DNA of 64,000 nucleotides from Oscillospiraceae bacterium (GTDB lineage Bacteria > Bacillota > Clostridia > Oscillospirales > Oscillospiraceae): positions 62,001 to 126,000 of the forward strand of contig SVLK01000002.1 in assembly GCA_015067975.1 (NCBI GenBank), read 5' to 3'. Shown one piece after another: positions 19,316 through 27,999 of the stretch. A program made the translations under genes and the position numbers. The stretch's first letter is position 1; each line of letters begins with the position of its first letter. The notes beneath the pieces are model-generated. The model had not been told where the DNA came from and made no database searches. It saw nothing but the letters and a program-made list of their open reading frames with translations.

Positions 19316-20398
19316 ATGAAAAGCAGTATTGCAATTCTTGGCGGCGGCAATGGCGCCCATACCATGGCCGGAGATCTGGCGCTGCGTGGCTACAGTGTGC
19401 GTATGTATGAAGACCCTGCGTTTATTGGAAAGCTGAATGTGCTGCAGCAAACACGGACCATCCGCTGCAGCGGACAGATCAGCGGCAGCGCGAAGATCGA
19501 AATGTTGACTGATGATATGGCAAAGGCCATCGACGGTGTCAAGTTCATCGCTGTGGTCACGCCTTCTACGGCCCATGTGTCTGTGGCACAGAAGCTGAAG
19601 GGCTTAGTAAAAAAGGATCAAGTGATCCTGATCTATCCCGGCGGCTTCGGCGCACTGGAGTTCAAGAAGGTGCTGGGCGACGAGTGTCCGGTGATCGTGC
19701 AGACCAACAATCTGCCTTATGATACCCGCCTGAATGGCCCGGCATCCATCTATTGTTCCGGTATGAGTCCGGTCAGCGTAGCGCTGTTTCCTGCCGGTGC
19801 GGATCGCGCTGTGCTCGATGAGGTGATGGACATCTCGCCCTTCGATAAGATCTACGAGGATGTACTGGAGAGTGACCTGTCGCTGGTGAATCCCTCGGTA
19901 CACTCCGGCCCGTGCCTGATCAACATCGGTGCCATTGAGCAGCAGGCATTGCGCGGTCAGTTCTGTATGTATGAACATTTTACGTTCGGGGCGGCCAAAA
20001 TTGACTGGGCGATTGATGCTGAGCGTAAAGCTGTGGGTGCCGCATTTGGCTATCAGCTGACGCCGCTGGAGGACTTCTGCGAGCCGAGAGACGGTGTGCT
20101 GAAATGGCAGGATATCTACCAGAAAATGCACGGCGCGCCGGAGCTGACACCGATCACCGGCCCTGACAGCATCTGGAACCGCTATTTGACGGAGGACTGT
20201 CCCAACGGTTTGGTACCCTGGAGCGAGCTGGGTAAGCTGTGCGGTGTGCCTACTCCCACCATGGATGCCATCATCAGCATCTACTCGTTGGTGCATGAGC
20301 GTGATTGGCGCGGCATCGGTGTGAAGCTGGATACGCTGGGGCTGGACGGTATGAGTGTGGAGCAGATCAAGACGTTCCTTAAAACCGGCAAAAAGTAA
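19316..20398 (+). CDS. NAD(P)-dependent octopine/nopaline (opine) dehydrogenase family protein
   Basis: 360 residues from ATG 19316 (GGGAGG at 19303-19308; the ATG at 19301 contains the ribosome site and is not the start). The Rossmann motif AILGGGNGAHTMAGDLALRG opens the protein. The helical octopine/nopaline domain follows, including the conserved N-P-S-V-H-S-G-P segment with its catalytic His. The family condenses an amino acid with a keto acid, or oxidises the product. Together with the cyclodeaminase-family gene at 15278, it implies imine/opine chemistry in this locus. A bidirectional terminator follows immediately. Confidence 0.88.
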   Translation: MKSSIAILGGGNGAHTMAGDLALRGYSVRMYEDPAFIGKLNVLQQTRTIRCSGQISGSAKIEMLTDDMAKAIDGVKFIAVVTPSTAHVSVAQKLKGLVKKDQVILIYPGGFGALEFKKVLGDECPVIVQTNNLPYDTRLNGPASIYCSGMSPVSVALFPAGADRAVLDEVMDISPFDKIYEDVLESDLSLVNPSVHSGPCLINIGAIEQQALRGQFCMYEHFTFGAAKIDWAIDAERKAVGAAFGYQLTPLEDFCEPRDGVLKWQDIYQKMHGAPELTPITGPDSIWNRYLTEDCPNGLVPWSELGKLCGVPTPTMDAIISIYSLVHERDWRGIGVKLDTLGLDGMSVEQIKTFLKTGKK

Positions 20399-20400
20399 GC

Positions 20401-20428
20401 AAAAGGACACCCGAGAGGGTGTCCTTTT
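20401..20428. terminator. Bidirectional terminator
   Basis: AAAAGGACACCC, loop GAGA, GGGTGTCCTTTT. The A-run and T-run serve both the opine dehydrogenase gene (+) and the ABC transporter gene (-), which converge here. Confidence 0.9.
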
Positions 20429-20444
20429 CATTTGAGAGAATGTT

Positions 20445-23387
20445 TTACAGCGCGCGGATGGATTCTACGGGTTTCTTCTTGGCGGCATTTTGTACCGGCA
20501 GGAAGGTGGCAACCACTACGGTGACTACGGCAATGGCCACCAGTATCAGGAACGAACCCAGACCGAAAACAAACAGCGACGCACCAATGCCGGAGGCCAG
20601 TTCGTCGTTAAGATAGTTGCAGACGAGAACGCTGGCCGCGGTGGACAGCGCCACGCAGATCACGGCGATGACAACGGACTCGGAGAAGAAGATCTTAAAT
20701 ACGTCGGAACTTCTGGCACCCACAGCACGCAGAATGCCAATCTCGCGCGTCTTCTGGGAGATGGAGGCGGAGATAAAGTTGGACAGCAGCAGTGCTGCGA
20801 ACACTGCCAGGATCAGGCCCACATACAGGAACACGCGGGAGAGCTCTTTTACCGTATTGTCCACCATGCGCAGGTTGTCAATGAAAGAACCGGTGAGCAC
20901 CAGATGGCTGTCGTCCGGACGATACTCCTCGTTATCGTAGAGCGTCCAGTAAGACTCCACGGTGGCTTCGGAGAAGGTGAAGGGTAGAAAAATGCGGGAA
21001 TAGTATGCATCCGAAGCGTCGGTGTACAGGGTCTCCACTTCGTTGTAGTAATCCACAGTCAGCTTCTGCTCGTCCCAAATGGAGTAGAAGTCCGTTTCGG
21101 AGAGAACCAGTTCACCCATATGATTGCCGGAGGAGGCCACATAGACGGAGATGGCCTGGAATTCCCGTATGTCACCGATGGCGGCATTATTGCGCGTGTC
21201 AAAGGGCTTCATGCCCAGACGCAGGTCAATGCCATCGCGCTTCACGGCGGCGACCAGATCATTGACCTTCTGCTCCAGCTGTGTCTTGGTGAACTGTGTG
21301 AAGGCGCTCTTGCCAGTAGTTTCATCATAGGTATAGAAGCCGTTCTGCATCACTTCATATGCCACATCCATCATCCGATAGTAGGACTCGACCACAGTGT
21401 AATCGTAGCTGCTTTCGGCATAGAACCGATATGCATCTGCTGCCAGCGATCCGAACGCGATGCTGCTGAGCATCACTTCGCCGTTAGAAGGGACGGTTTT
21501 GCTGCCGGACAGGGGGATGATCTTAGCATTGCCAGTCATCATAGAAGGCGTGATGTACCGGGTGTTGCCCCAATCGGGGAACTCATAGCCCCCGTCGGTG
21601 CGGAACGCCGCAGTGGCGTCGGTGTAATTATGGATGCCTTCCACATACATGCCGGAACTACTGTAGATGGCAGAGAGTCGTTCGTCGGAAACAAAGGCTA
21701 GCAGATGCAGATTGTCGTGTAGGTAAGTGCTGAACTGACGGGCAAGCGAGTCGTTGGGATCTGTGATCTCTTTGAGCGACTCAAATTCCATGGGGATCTC
21801 TCCGCTGTCGAAGACACCGGAGATGGTATAGGTGAAGGCGTTGATAATGATCTTCTTGCCGATGATCTCCTCGGGAGCGGTCGGCTCCAGCACGTTGCCG
21901 TCGCTGTCATACGTTTTGCAGTTGTAGAACATATTTGCTGCGTAAGAGGAAATCAGCAGCTCGTCCGCCTTTTGCGGATAGGCACCGATGATGGTGTTGC
22001 GTAGCGGGTGTCTGGCGGGCAAAACGCCAAAACCGGCAATGGTCGCATCCCAGTACTGGGAGCCGCCCTGACGCAGGTTGTAGCTACCGGAGAAGGAGAG
22101 TACACCGAATCCGTCGGCACCCAGTGTGGTAGAGATTTCCTTCAGCTCGGCATCGTTGAACATACCCTGTGCGGAACCTTCGTAGCTGTGCTCCAGCGTG
22201 CCTTGGTTATACCAGTTGTTTAGGACTTTGTAGTCTTTGCGCATCTGCAGCATCGGCGTGGAGGAGTTGGCCATGGTTTGGACGAAAGTGTCGTGGCTGT
22301 TGTAAAAGTTCAGCGTGGACAGCAGACCAAACAGAACAAAGGCCACCGTGCACAGAAGAATGGTGAAGGTCAGGCGGAACGGCTTGCTGCCCAGACTGGA
22401 AACACCGATCTTCGCTGCGTGCCGGACAGGCAGCTTGGAGCGAATGAAACGGCTGTCTGCCTCGGTATACTGTCTGACTGCCGGTTCGGTGGTGCTGCGG
22501 AAGACTTCCTTGGAGCCGTCGTCGCCGATGCGGCTGACTTTCTTGAAGGTCTGTACATCCTTTTCGCCGGCGGCAATGATCACATCATCGCCGGATTGCT
22601 TCAAAAAGGATTTGATCTGCTCAAAATCGCTGTCGGTCAATTCTTTGCCCCGCTTGACGCACAGCACATCGCCAACCGCGTTGACATTGGCGCTGAGTTG
22701 CTGCTGTTGCTGCTGGGTCTTGCTGACATCGGAGATCACCTTGCCGTCCTTCAATTCGATGATCCGATCGCCGTACTGCTCGGCAAAGTCGCGGTCGTGG
22801 GACACAACGATGACCAGCTTGTCACGGGATAGCTTTTTCAGCGTTTCCAGTACCTGCTTGCCGGTGCTGGAGTCCAGCGCGCCGGTGGGTTCGTCGGCCA
22901 TGATGATCTCGGGGGACTTGACCAGTGCGCGGGCAATGGCAATACGCTGCTTCTGGCCGCCGGAAAGAGTGTTAGGCTTGCGCTTGGAAAAACCCTCCAG
23001 ATCCACTTCTTTCAGCAGAGCTTGAATAGCTGCTTTGTCCTTGGGCTTCCCCTGCAGTTCCAATGCAAGGGCGATGTTGTCTTCTACGGAGAATTCCTCA
23101 AGGATATTGTACTCCTGGAAGATAAAACCCACAAAGGTATTGCGGTAGCTGTCGAAATCGCTTTGGGAAAAATCCTTGCTGCTGCGGCCTTTGACGATGA
23201 TCTCACCGTCGCTGGGAGCGTCCAGACCGCCGCAGACGTTCAGCAACGTGGATTTACCGCTGCCCGACTTACCCAGCAAGAATACCATGCCGGTCTGAGG
23301 GAAGCGCAGGGAAATGCCGTCCAGCGCGTGGACTGCTGCGCCTTTCTTGGGCTGATATATTTTGGTTAAGTTTCTTACCTCTAACAT
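20445..23387 (-). CDS. Fused ABC transporter ATPase-permease (MacB/FtsX type)
   Basis: 980 residues. The N-terminal ATPase has Walker A GKSGSGKST (39-47), the Q-loop FQEYN, signature LSGGQ (141-145) and Walker B IIMADE (161-166). A Gln-rich linker near 230 joins it to an FtsX-type permease: one membrane helix near 345, a large extracytoplasmic domain of about 470 residues, then three C-terminal helices with the usual FISASISQKTREIGILRAVGA motif. The start has AAGGAG upstream. Proteins of this shape export lipids or peptides, or act as mechanotransmission ABC systems, rather than importing sugars. A single-chain ATPase-permease fusion is less common than separate genes. Monocistronic, ending at the shared terminator. 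Confidence 0.92.
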   Translation of the reverse strand: MLEVRNLTKIYQPKKGAAVHALDGISLRFPQTGMVFLLGKSGSGKSTLLNVCGGLDAPSDGEIIVKGRSSKDFSQSDFDSYRNTFVGFIFQEYNILEEFSVEDNIALALELQGKPKDKAAIQALLKEVDLEGFSKRKPNTLSGGQKQRIAIARALVKSPEIIMADEPTGALDSSTGKQVLETLKKLSRDKLVIVVSHDRDFAEQYGDRIIELKDGKVISDVSKTQQQQQQLSANVNAVGDVLCVKRGKELTDSDFEQIKSFLKQSGDDVIIAAGEKDVQTFKKVSRIGDDGSKEVFRSTTEPAVRQYTEADSRFIRSKLPVRHAAKIGVSSLGSKPFRLTFTILLCTVAFVLFGLLSTLNFYNSHDTFVQTMANSSTPMLQMRKDYKVLNNWYNQGTLEHSYEGSAQGMFNDAELKEISTTLGADGFGVLSFSGSYNLRQGGSQYWDATIAGFGVLPARHPLRNTIIGAYPQKADELLISSYAANMFYNCKTYDSDGNVLEPTAPEEIIGKKIIINAFTYTISGVFDSGEIPMEFESLKEITDPNDSLARQFSTYLHDNLHLLAFVSDERLSAIYSSSGMYVEGIHNYTDATAAFRTDGGYEFPDWGNTRYITPSMMTGNAKIIPLSGSKTVPSNGEVMLSSIAFGSLAADAYRFYAESSYDYTVVESYYRMMDVAYEVMQNGFYTYDETTGKSAFTQFTKTQLEQKVNDLVAAVKRDGIDLRLGMKPFDTRNNAAIGDIREFQAISVYVASSGNHMGELVLSETDFYSIWDEQKLTVDYYNEVETLYTDASDAYYSRIFLPFTFSEATVESYWTLYDNEEYRPDDSHLVLTGSFIDNLRMVDNTVKELSRVFLYVGLILAVFAALLLSNFISASISQKTREIGILRAVGARSSDVFKIFFSESVVIAVICVALSTAASVLVCNYLNDELASGIGASLFVFGLGSFLILVAIAVVTVVVATFLPVQNAAKKKPVESIRAL

Positions 23388-23513
23388 AGAGTCTCTCCTT
23401 TACGCGGTGGAGTGGAAGATTTGGATATCTTCCTGTTAGGGAGAATATACCATATCATACGAAAAAAGAAAAGTATTTTATTTAGGGAGAAAGAAAAAAA
23501 GTTTGGTGGAGGT

Positions 23514-23544
23514 AAAAGCAAAGGACGCCCTTTCAGGCGTCCTT
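23514..23544 (-). terminator. Terminator after tRNA-Ser
   Basis: Stem AAGGACGCC / GGCGTCCTT at 23521-23544 with a 6-nt loop. On the minus strand it is followed by TGCTTTT. It lies directly 3' of the tRNA. Confidence 0.75.
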
Positions 23545-23549
23545 ACTTT

Positions 23550-23641
23550 TGGCGGAGTAGGAGAGATTCGAACTCTCGAGCCGCTTTTGGCGACTACACG
23601 ATTTCCAGTCGTGCTCGTTATGACCACTTCGATACTACTCC
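23550..23641 (-). tRNA. tRNA-Ser (anticodon GGA)
   Basis: Read on the minus strand, the acceptor arms GGAGTAG / CTACTCC pair, the anticodon stem is CACGA / TCGTG with loop CTGGAAA (anticodon GGA), and a long class II variable arm is present. The T-arm carries GTTCGAATC. The discriminator G is followed by an encoded CCA. It reads UCC and UCU serine codons. Confidence 0.95.
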
Positions 23642-23674
23642 GTATTTACTTTCGCTGAATCAGCAGCATTGACT

Positions 23675-23702
23675 ATTATATCAACTTTTTCCTTCTTGTC
23701 AA
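23675..23702 (-). promoter_or_regulatory. Promoter of tRNA-Ser
   Basis: Consensus TTGACA (23697-23702) and TATAAT (23675-23680) with a 16-bp spacer, 34 nt before the tRNA 5' end. Confidence 0.8.
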
Positions 23703-23733
23703 GAAGAAAATTACAATTTCGACGCTAAATTTT

Positions 23734-23776
23734 CGGAGCGGAACACAGCAACGTTTGTTCACCGTGTTCCGCTCCG
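23734..23776 (-). terminator. Terminator-like hairpin after the 58-residue gene
   Basis: A perfect 13-bp stem CGGAGCGGAACAC / GTGTTCCGCTCCG. Only a weak AAAATTT follows on the minus strand, so termination may be partial. Confidence 0.55.
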
Positions 23777-23798
23777 CCGCGATACCTGTTTTGCCTTG

Positions 23799-23975
23799 TT
23801 ACATCATGTCGGATACAGACTCTACCGCCGAATCCACTGCGTTACCCACACGCTGCATGGCTTTGCCAACAGTCGTCTTTCTGGCTTCGGGTCGGGAGAG
23901 CATGGCTGCACCAACAATGGCACCGGCCACCAGGCCGAGCCCCATACCGCACAAATACGAACCGGTATGACACAT
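23799..23975 (-). CDS. Small single-helix membrane protein, YtxH-like
   Basis: 58 residues, beginning MCHTGSYLCGMGLGLVAGAI, with AAAGGAG properly spaced before the ATG. One glycine/alanine-rich membrane helix (about residues 7-25) is followed by a charged stretch (RPEARKTTVGK) and an amphipathic tail. This resembles the YtxH-type envelope-stress proteins of Firmicutes in layout; the similarity is in shape rather than a diagnostic motif. It lies between tRNA-Ser and the OMPDC-like gene, on the opposite strand from the latter, and is followed by a strong hairpin. Confidence 0.7.
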   Translation of the reverse strand: MCHTGSYLCGMGLGLVAGAIVGAAMLSRPEARKTTVGKAMQRVGNAVDSAVESVSDMM

Positions 23976-24046
23976 CTTTGATCACTCCTTTATCGGTACG
24001 CACATAGTTTGTCCAACACAAGGTAAAAAATCCATCGATCAGACGA

Positions 24047-24075
24047 TTGCCAAAAAGTGTGTGTGCGTTTATAAT
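24047..24075 (+). promoter_or_regulatory. Promoter of the 24108-27932 operon
   Basis: TTGCCA (24047-24052), 17-bp spacer, TATAAT (24070-24075). The first start codon of the operon is 32 nt further on. Confidence 0.75.
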
Positions 24076-24107
24076 AAAATAGATAAAATATGACAAGGAG
24101 ACAGTTT

Positions 24108-24872
24108 ATGTCCATTCAAATATTGCAAGAACGCGTGCGCCGGTGCAAAACACCGGTGATTCTGGGTATCGGCGCAGAGAAAGAGCGGCTGCCTCAAGCG
24201 CTGCTGCGCCAGTTCACCGAGATGTACGGTGAGGGGACTGTGGCGGTGGCCGAAGCGTTGCGCTATCACGGCACCCGTGCGCTGGCGGCGGTGGAACAGC
24301 TGCCGGCCGTATATCTGCGCGCCGACCGATATTTGCCCTACGGTGCAGTTGGCATGGATGTGCTGGCCAATCTGGTCAGCGCTGCCAAGAGCCGCGGCGC
24401 GTATGTGATCGTGGATTGCCGTACCGGTGAGCCAAATGTATGGCTGCAGGCGCTGCCGGGAGCAGATGCGGTGACGGTAACGCCTTATGTGGGCGGGGAG
24501 TGCTGCGCCGTGACAGAGGACAAAGCGGTATTTGCGCTGGTGCGTACTGCCGGAACCCTCAGCGGAGAGATCCAGAACCTGATGTCCGGCGACCGCAAAC
24601 TCTATCAGGCGGCTGCCGGTCAGATGGCCCGCCACGGTGCGGGATTGGTGGTGGAAACCGGCTATTCGCTGGATATCCGCGAACTGCGTCGCCGCTGCGA
24701 CAAGGCCATGCTGCTGCTGACGAACTGCACCGGGGAAGATGCGTCCTACGCCTTTGATGACTACGGCCACGGTGCGGTGGTGGTGGATGATACGATCCAG
24801 TATGCTGCCGATGTACAGGACGCTGCGGTGCAGGCCGTGAAAGAGATGAAGCGCTGGACCACGGTGCTGTAA
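24108..24872 (+). CDS. OMP-decarboxylase-like protein with altered active site
   Basis: 254 residues from ATG 24108 (AAGGAG at 24095-24100). The second half resembles type 2 orotidine 5'-phosphate decarboxylase: a strand ending in Asp, then GADAVTVTPYVGG, and later VFALVRTAGT. The catalytic D-x-K-x-x-D-I motif reads D103-C-R105-T-G-E108-P, so Lys is replaced by Arg and the second Asp by Glu. The protein is therefore either a divergent enzyme or a non-catalytic relative. It heads an operon with the phosphatase-GNAT fusion (10-nt gap) and the YgiQ gene. I would not name it pyrF. Confidence 0.65.
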   Translation: MSIQILQERVRRCKTPVILGIGAEKERLPQALLRQFTEMYGEGTVAVAEALRYHGTRALAAVEQLPAVYLRADRYLPYGAVGMDVLANLVSAAKSRGAYVIVDCRTGEPNVWLQALPGADAVTVTPYVGGECCAVTEDKAVFALVRTAGTLSGEIQNLMSGDRKLYQAAAGQMARHGAGLVVETGYSLDIRELRRRCDKAMLLLTNCTGEDASYAFDDYGHGAVVVDDTIQYAADVQDAAVQAVKEMKRWTTVL

Positions 24873-24882
24873 GGAGAACAAC

Positions 24883-25923
24883 ATGACGAGAATCTATCTG
24901 GTGCGCCACGCCGAGGCGGAGGGAAACCTCTACCGATTGGTACAGGGGCACTTTGACGGTGTGATCACCAAGCGCGGTTACGAACAGATCCGGGCATTGC
25001 GCCGCCGTTTTGAGGGCGTGGAGATCGACGCAGTTTACAGCAGTGACCTGTTCCGCGCCCGCACCACTGCTCGCGCCATCAGCGAGCCGCGTGGTCTGGA
25101 GATCCGGCTGCGCCGAGAACTGCGGGAGATACATCTGGGATGGTGGGAAGGTCACGCATGGCAGGAAGTGGGCGCGAAGGATCCGCGGCAGCTGCACAAC
25201 TTCCACTTGGATTTATCTCAACTGCAGATAGAGGGCGGCGAAACTGCCGCTGCTGTACGCGATCGCATCATGGCAGAATTGCTGCGCATTGCCGCTGAAA
25301 ACGAAGGAAAAACGGTGGCGGTGGTCAGCCACGGTGCCGCAGTGCGTATTCTGCTGGGCACGCTGCGAGGCATGCAACTACAGGAGATCGACCAAAGCGT
25401 ACTGGGGGACAATGCCTCTGTGTCGCTGTTGGAGTGTGAAAGCGGCGTGCTGCACGAGGTGTACGGCAATGACAATCGCCATCTCACCGAGGCGGGCCTG
25501 ACTCGCTTCGTGCCCCGCACGGGGAAAACGATCAAGCGCTTTGAGGACGGGATTGCCTATCGCCCCATGGATGAAGCGGCTGAGGAGAGCCTGCGGGCAC
25601 AACATTTGCCTGTGCCCCACGGCGGAGAGTGTATCGCGCTGTGGTACGAGGGCAGCGCTGCCGGTATAGTGCAGCTGTTGGGAATACATAACGGCGTGGG
25701 ACAGGTGGGCTGCTACTATCTGGCGCCGCAGCTGCAGGGGAAAAATCACGGCATCAAGCCCATGGGACAGGCGGTGCAGCATTACCGCAGTCTGGGCTGC
25801 GACCGTCTGCGCCTACTGGCGGCAGAAGAGAAATACCGCCCGTTTTTTGCCCAGTACGGCTTTGAAGACGGGCCTGATGGCAGCATGGAACTATATTTCG
25901 GTTATGAGGATCAAGTGATATGA
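24883..25923 (+). CDS. Histidine phosphatase fused to a GNAT acetyltransferase domain
   Basis: 346 residues. Residues 1-205 are a phosphoglycerate-mutase-like phosphatase with LVRHAEAEGN, VYSSDLFRARTTA and VVSHGAAVR holding the catalytic Arg/His residues. Residues about 215-346 look like a GNAT domain: the acetyl-CoA loop is recognisable as YYLAPQLQGKNHGIKPMGQA, with the terminal YGF strand near 325. The fused partner suggests that one small molecule is both dephosphorylated and acetylated, or that one domain is regulatory. It overlaps the downstream YgiQ gene by 4 nt (ATGA). Confidence 0.85.
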   Translation: MTRIYLVRHAEAEGNLYRLVQGHFDGVITKRGYEQIRALRRRFEGVEIDAVYSSDLFRARTTARAISEPRGLEIRLRRELREIHLGWWEGHAWQEVGAKDPRQLHNFHLDLSQLQIEGGETAAAVRDRIMAELLRIAAENEGKTVAVVSHGAAVRILLGTLRGMQLQEIDQSVLGDNASVSLLECESGVLHEVYGNDNRHLTEAGLTRFVPRTGKTIKRFEDGIAYRPMDEAAEESLRAQHLPVPHGGECIALWYEGSAAGIVQLLGIHNGVGQVGCYYLAPQLQGKNHGIKPMGQAVQHYRSLGCDRLRLLAAEEKYRPFFAQYGFEDGPDGSMELYFGYEDQVI

Positions 25924-27932
25924 GAGGTACAGAGTTTCTTCCTGTCAGTCGTGATGAGATGATCGAGCGCGGCTGGTACTATTACGATTTTTTGGTGGTT
26001 ACCGCTGATGCGTATATCGACCATCCCAGCTTTGGCACGACGCTGATCGCCCGCGCACTGGAGGCGGACGGCTTCCGCGTGGCCATCCTTGCCCAGCCGG
26101 AGTGGCGGGATTGCGAGGCGTTTCGCGCCATGGGCAAGCCCCGTTACGGCGTGATGATCGGCGGCGGAAATCTGGACTCCATGGTGGCGCACTACACTGT
26201 GGCCAAGAAGCGCCGCACGAAGGATCTCTATTCTCCTGGCGGAAAACTGGGTTATCGCCCTGACCGTCCCACCATTGTGTATGCCAACCGTGCCCGTGAG
26301 GCCTTTGGCGATGTTCCTATCGTCATCGGCGGACTGGAGGCGTCGCTGCGCCGCTTTGCCCACTATGACTACTGGGATGACAAGGTGCGCCGCAGTATTC
26401 TCTTTGATGCACCCGCCGATTTGCTGGTGTACGGCATGGGTGAGTCTGCTACCCGCGAGATCGCCAAGCGCTTGAGCCGGAAGGTGAAGCCTTGTGAGAT
26501 CACCGATGTACCCGGTACGGCCTATATCGCTGCGGATGACAGCAACTGCCACTATCATCCCATTCCCTGTCCCTCCTACGAGGAGGTGTGTGCCGACAAG
26601 GTGGCTTACGCCAAGGCCACCAAGATCCAGTATGACGAGCACGATCCGGTCCGTGGCAAGACCATTTTGCAGCCGTGCGAAGGCAAGCTGCTGGTGGTGA
26701 ATCCCCCGGCACGCCCGCTGCAGCGTGAGGCACTGGATAAGCTGTATGATCTGCCCTATGTGCGCGAGGTGCACCCTATGTATGAAGAGGATGTGCCTGC
26801 CATTGAAGAGGTGCGCTTTTCTATCACCCACAACCGCGGTTGCTTCGGTGGATGTAATTTCTGTGCACTGGCCTTCCACCAAGGACGCATGGTCACCTCC
26901 CGCAGCATCGAATCGGTGGTGCGCGAGGCGGAGATCTTGGCGGCAGATCCCCAGTTCAAAGGCTATATCCACGATGTTGGCGGTCCCAGCGCAAACTTCC
27001 GCCACACTTCCTGCGCTGAGCAGAAGCGCCGCGGCATGTGCAAGGGCAAAAGCTGTCTTGCCCCCGAGCCCTGCAAGAATCTGGACGCCGACCACAGCGA
27101 GTACACCAAACTGCTGCGTGAGGTAGCCAAGATCCCCGGTATCAAGAAGGTGTTCGTCCGCAGCGGTATCCGCTACGATTACATGCTGCAGGATAAGAAC
27201 AAGGAGTTCTTCTCCCAACTGGTCAACCACCACGTCTCAGGTCAGCTGAAGGTGGCGCCGGAGCACTGTGTATCCAGCGTGCTGGACTACATGGGAAAGC
27301 CCCATTTCGACGTGTTTGAAAAGTTCTGGGCACAGTATAAGAAGCTGAATGAGCGGGGCGGCAAGGAGCAGTATCTGGTGCCTTACCTCATGTCCTCCCA
27401 TCCCGGCTGCACCCTCAATGATGCGGTGAAGCTGGCGGAATTTTTGAAGAATAATGCCCGTCAGCCAGAGCAGGTACAGGATTTCTATCCTACCCCCGGT
27501 ACCATTTCCACTTGCATGTACTACACCGGTATCGATCCGCGGGATATGTCGGAGGTATATGTGGCACGGGATCCTCACGACAAGGCTTTGCAGCGTGCGC
27601 TGCTGCAATGGGGCAAGCCGGAAAAGCGCGGTCTGGTGCTGGAGGCGCTGCAGAAGGCCGGCCGCACCGACCTGATCGGCTACGGCAAGCATTGCCTGAT
27701 CCGTCCGCCAGCCGGCTGGAAGCCGCCGGAGGAGAAGAAAGAGAACAAGCGCGCAGAGCGCCGCGGCGAACCGGAAGGCCGCCGTGATGACCGCCGCAGC
27801 AAGCCGACCGGGCATCGCGAAGAGCGCGCGGGTTCCGGAAGAGGCGGAAAGAAGACTGCATCTGGCCATAAACCGCCGATGTCGGATAAGAAAAAAGCGG
27901 CATTTGCAAAAAAACGTGCAGAGAAAAAATGA
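25920..27932 (+). CDS. YgiQ family radical SAM protein
   Basis: 670 residues. N-terminal YgiQ region (FLPVSRDEMIERGWYYYDF), then the radical SAM cluster motif C-x3-C-x2-C in RGCFGGCNFCAL near residue 315, and a further Cys-rich segment (CAEQKRRGMCKGKSC) with the family. The last 80 residues are a low-complexity Lys/Arg/Glu/Gly tail that suggests nucleic-acid contact. The reaction catalysed by YgiQ is not established. Translationally coupled to the phosphatase-GNAT gene. Confidence 0.93.
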   Translation: MRGTEFLPVSRDEMIERGWYYYDFLVVTADAYIDHPSFGTTLIARALEADGFRVAILAQPEWRDCEAFRAMGKPRYGVMIGGGNLDSMVAHYTVAKKRRTKDLYSPGGKLGYRPDRPTIVYANRAREAFGDVPIVIGGLEASLRRFAHYDYWDDKVRRSILFDAPADLLVYGMGESATREIAKRLSRKVKPCEITDVPGTAYIAADDSNCHYHPIPCPSYEEVCADKVAYAKATKIQYDEHDPVRGKTILQPCEGKLLVVNPPARPLQREALDKLYDLPYVREVHPMYEEDVPAIEEVRFSITHNRGCFGGCNFCALAFHQGRMVTSRSIESVVREAEILAADPQFKGYIHDVGGPSANFRHTSCAEQKRRGMCKGKSCLAPEPCKNLDADHSEYTKLLREVAKIPGIKKVFVRSGIRYDYMLQDKNKEFFSQLVNHHVSGQLKVAPEHCVSSVLDYMGKPHFDVFEKFWAQYKKLNERGGKEQYLVPYLMSSHPGCTLNDAVKLAEFLKNNARQPEQVQDFYPTPGTISTCMYYTGIDPRDMSEVYVARDPHDKALQRALLQWGKPEKRGLVLEALQKAGRTDLIGYGKHCLIRPPAGWKPPEEKKENKRAERRGEPEGRRDDRRSKPTGHREERAGSGRGGKKTASGHKPPMSDKKKAAFAKKRAEKK

Positions 27933-27999
27933 ATATGCCGACAGGAAATATCCGACAATACAGCTAAAAGGTGGAATTGGGAATAATTGAAAATATACA

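Noticed and set aside
23755-23981. Plus-strand frames around 23755-23981
   Set aside because: They are shadows of the 58-residue minus-strand gene, which has the proper ribosome site and a membrane helix.
24108-24872. Naming this gene pyrF
   Set aside because: Catalytic Lys and Asp are substituted, and the N-terminal half is poorly matched.
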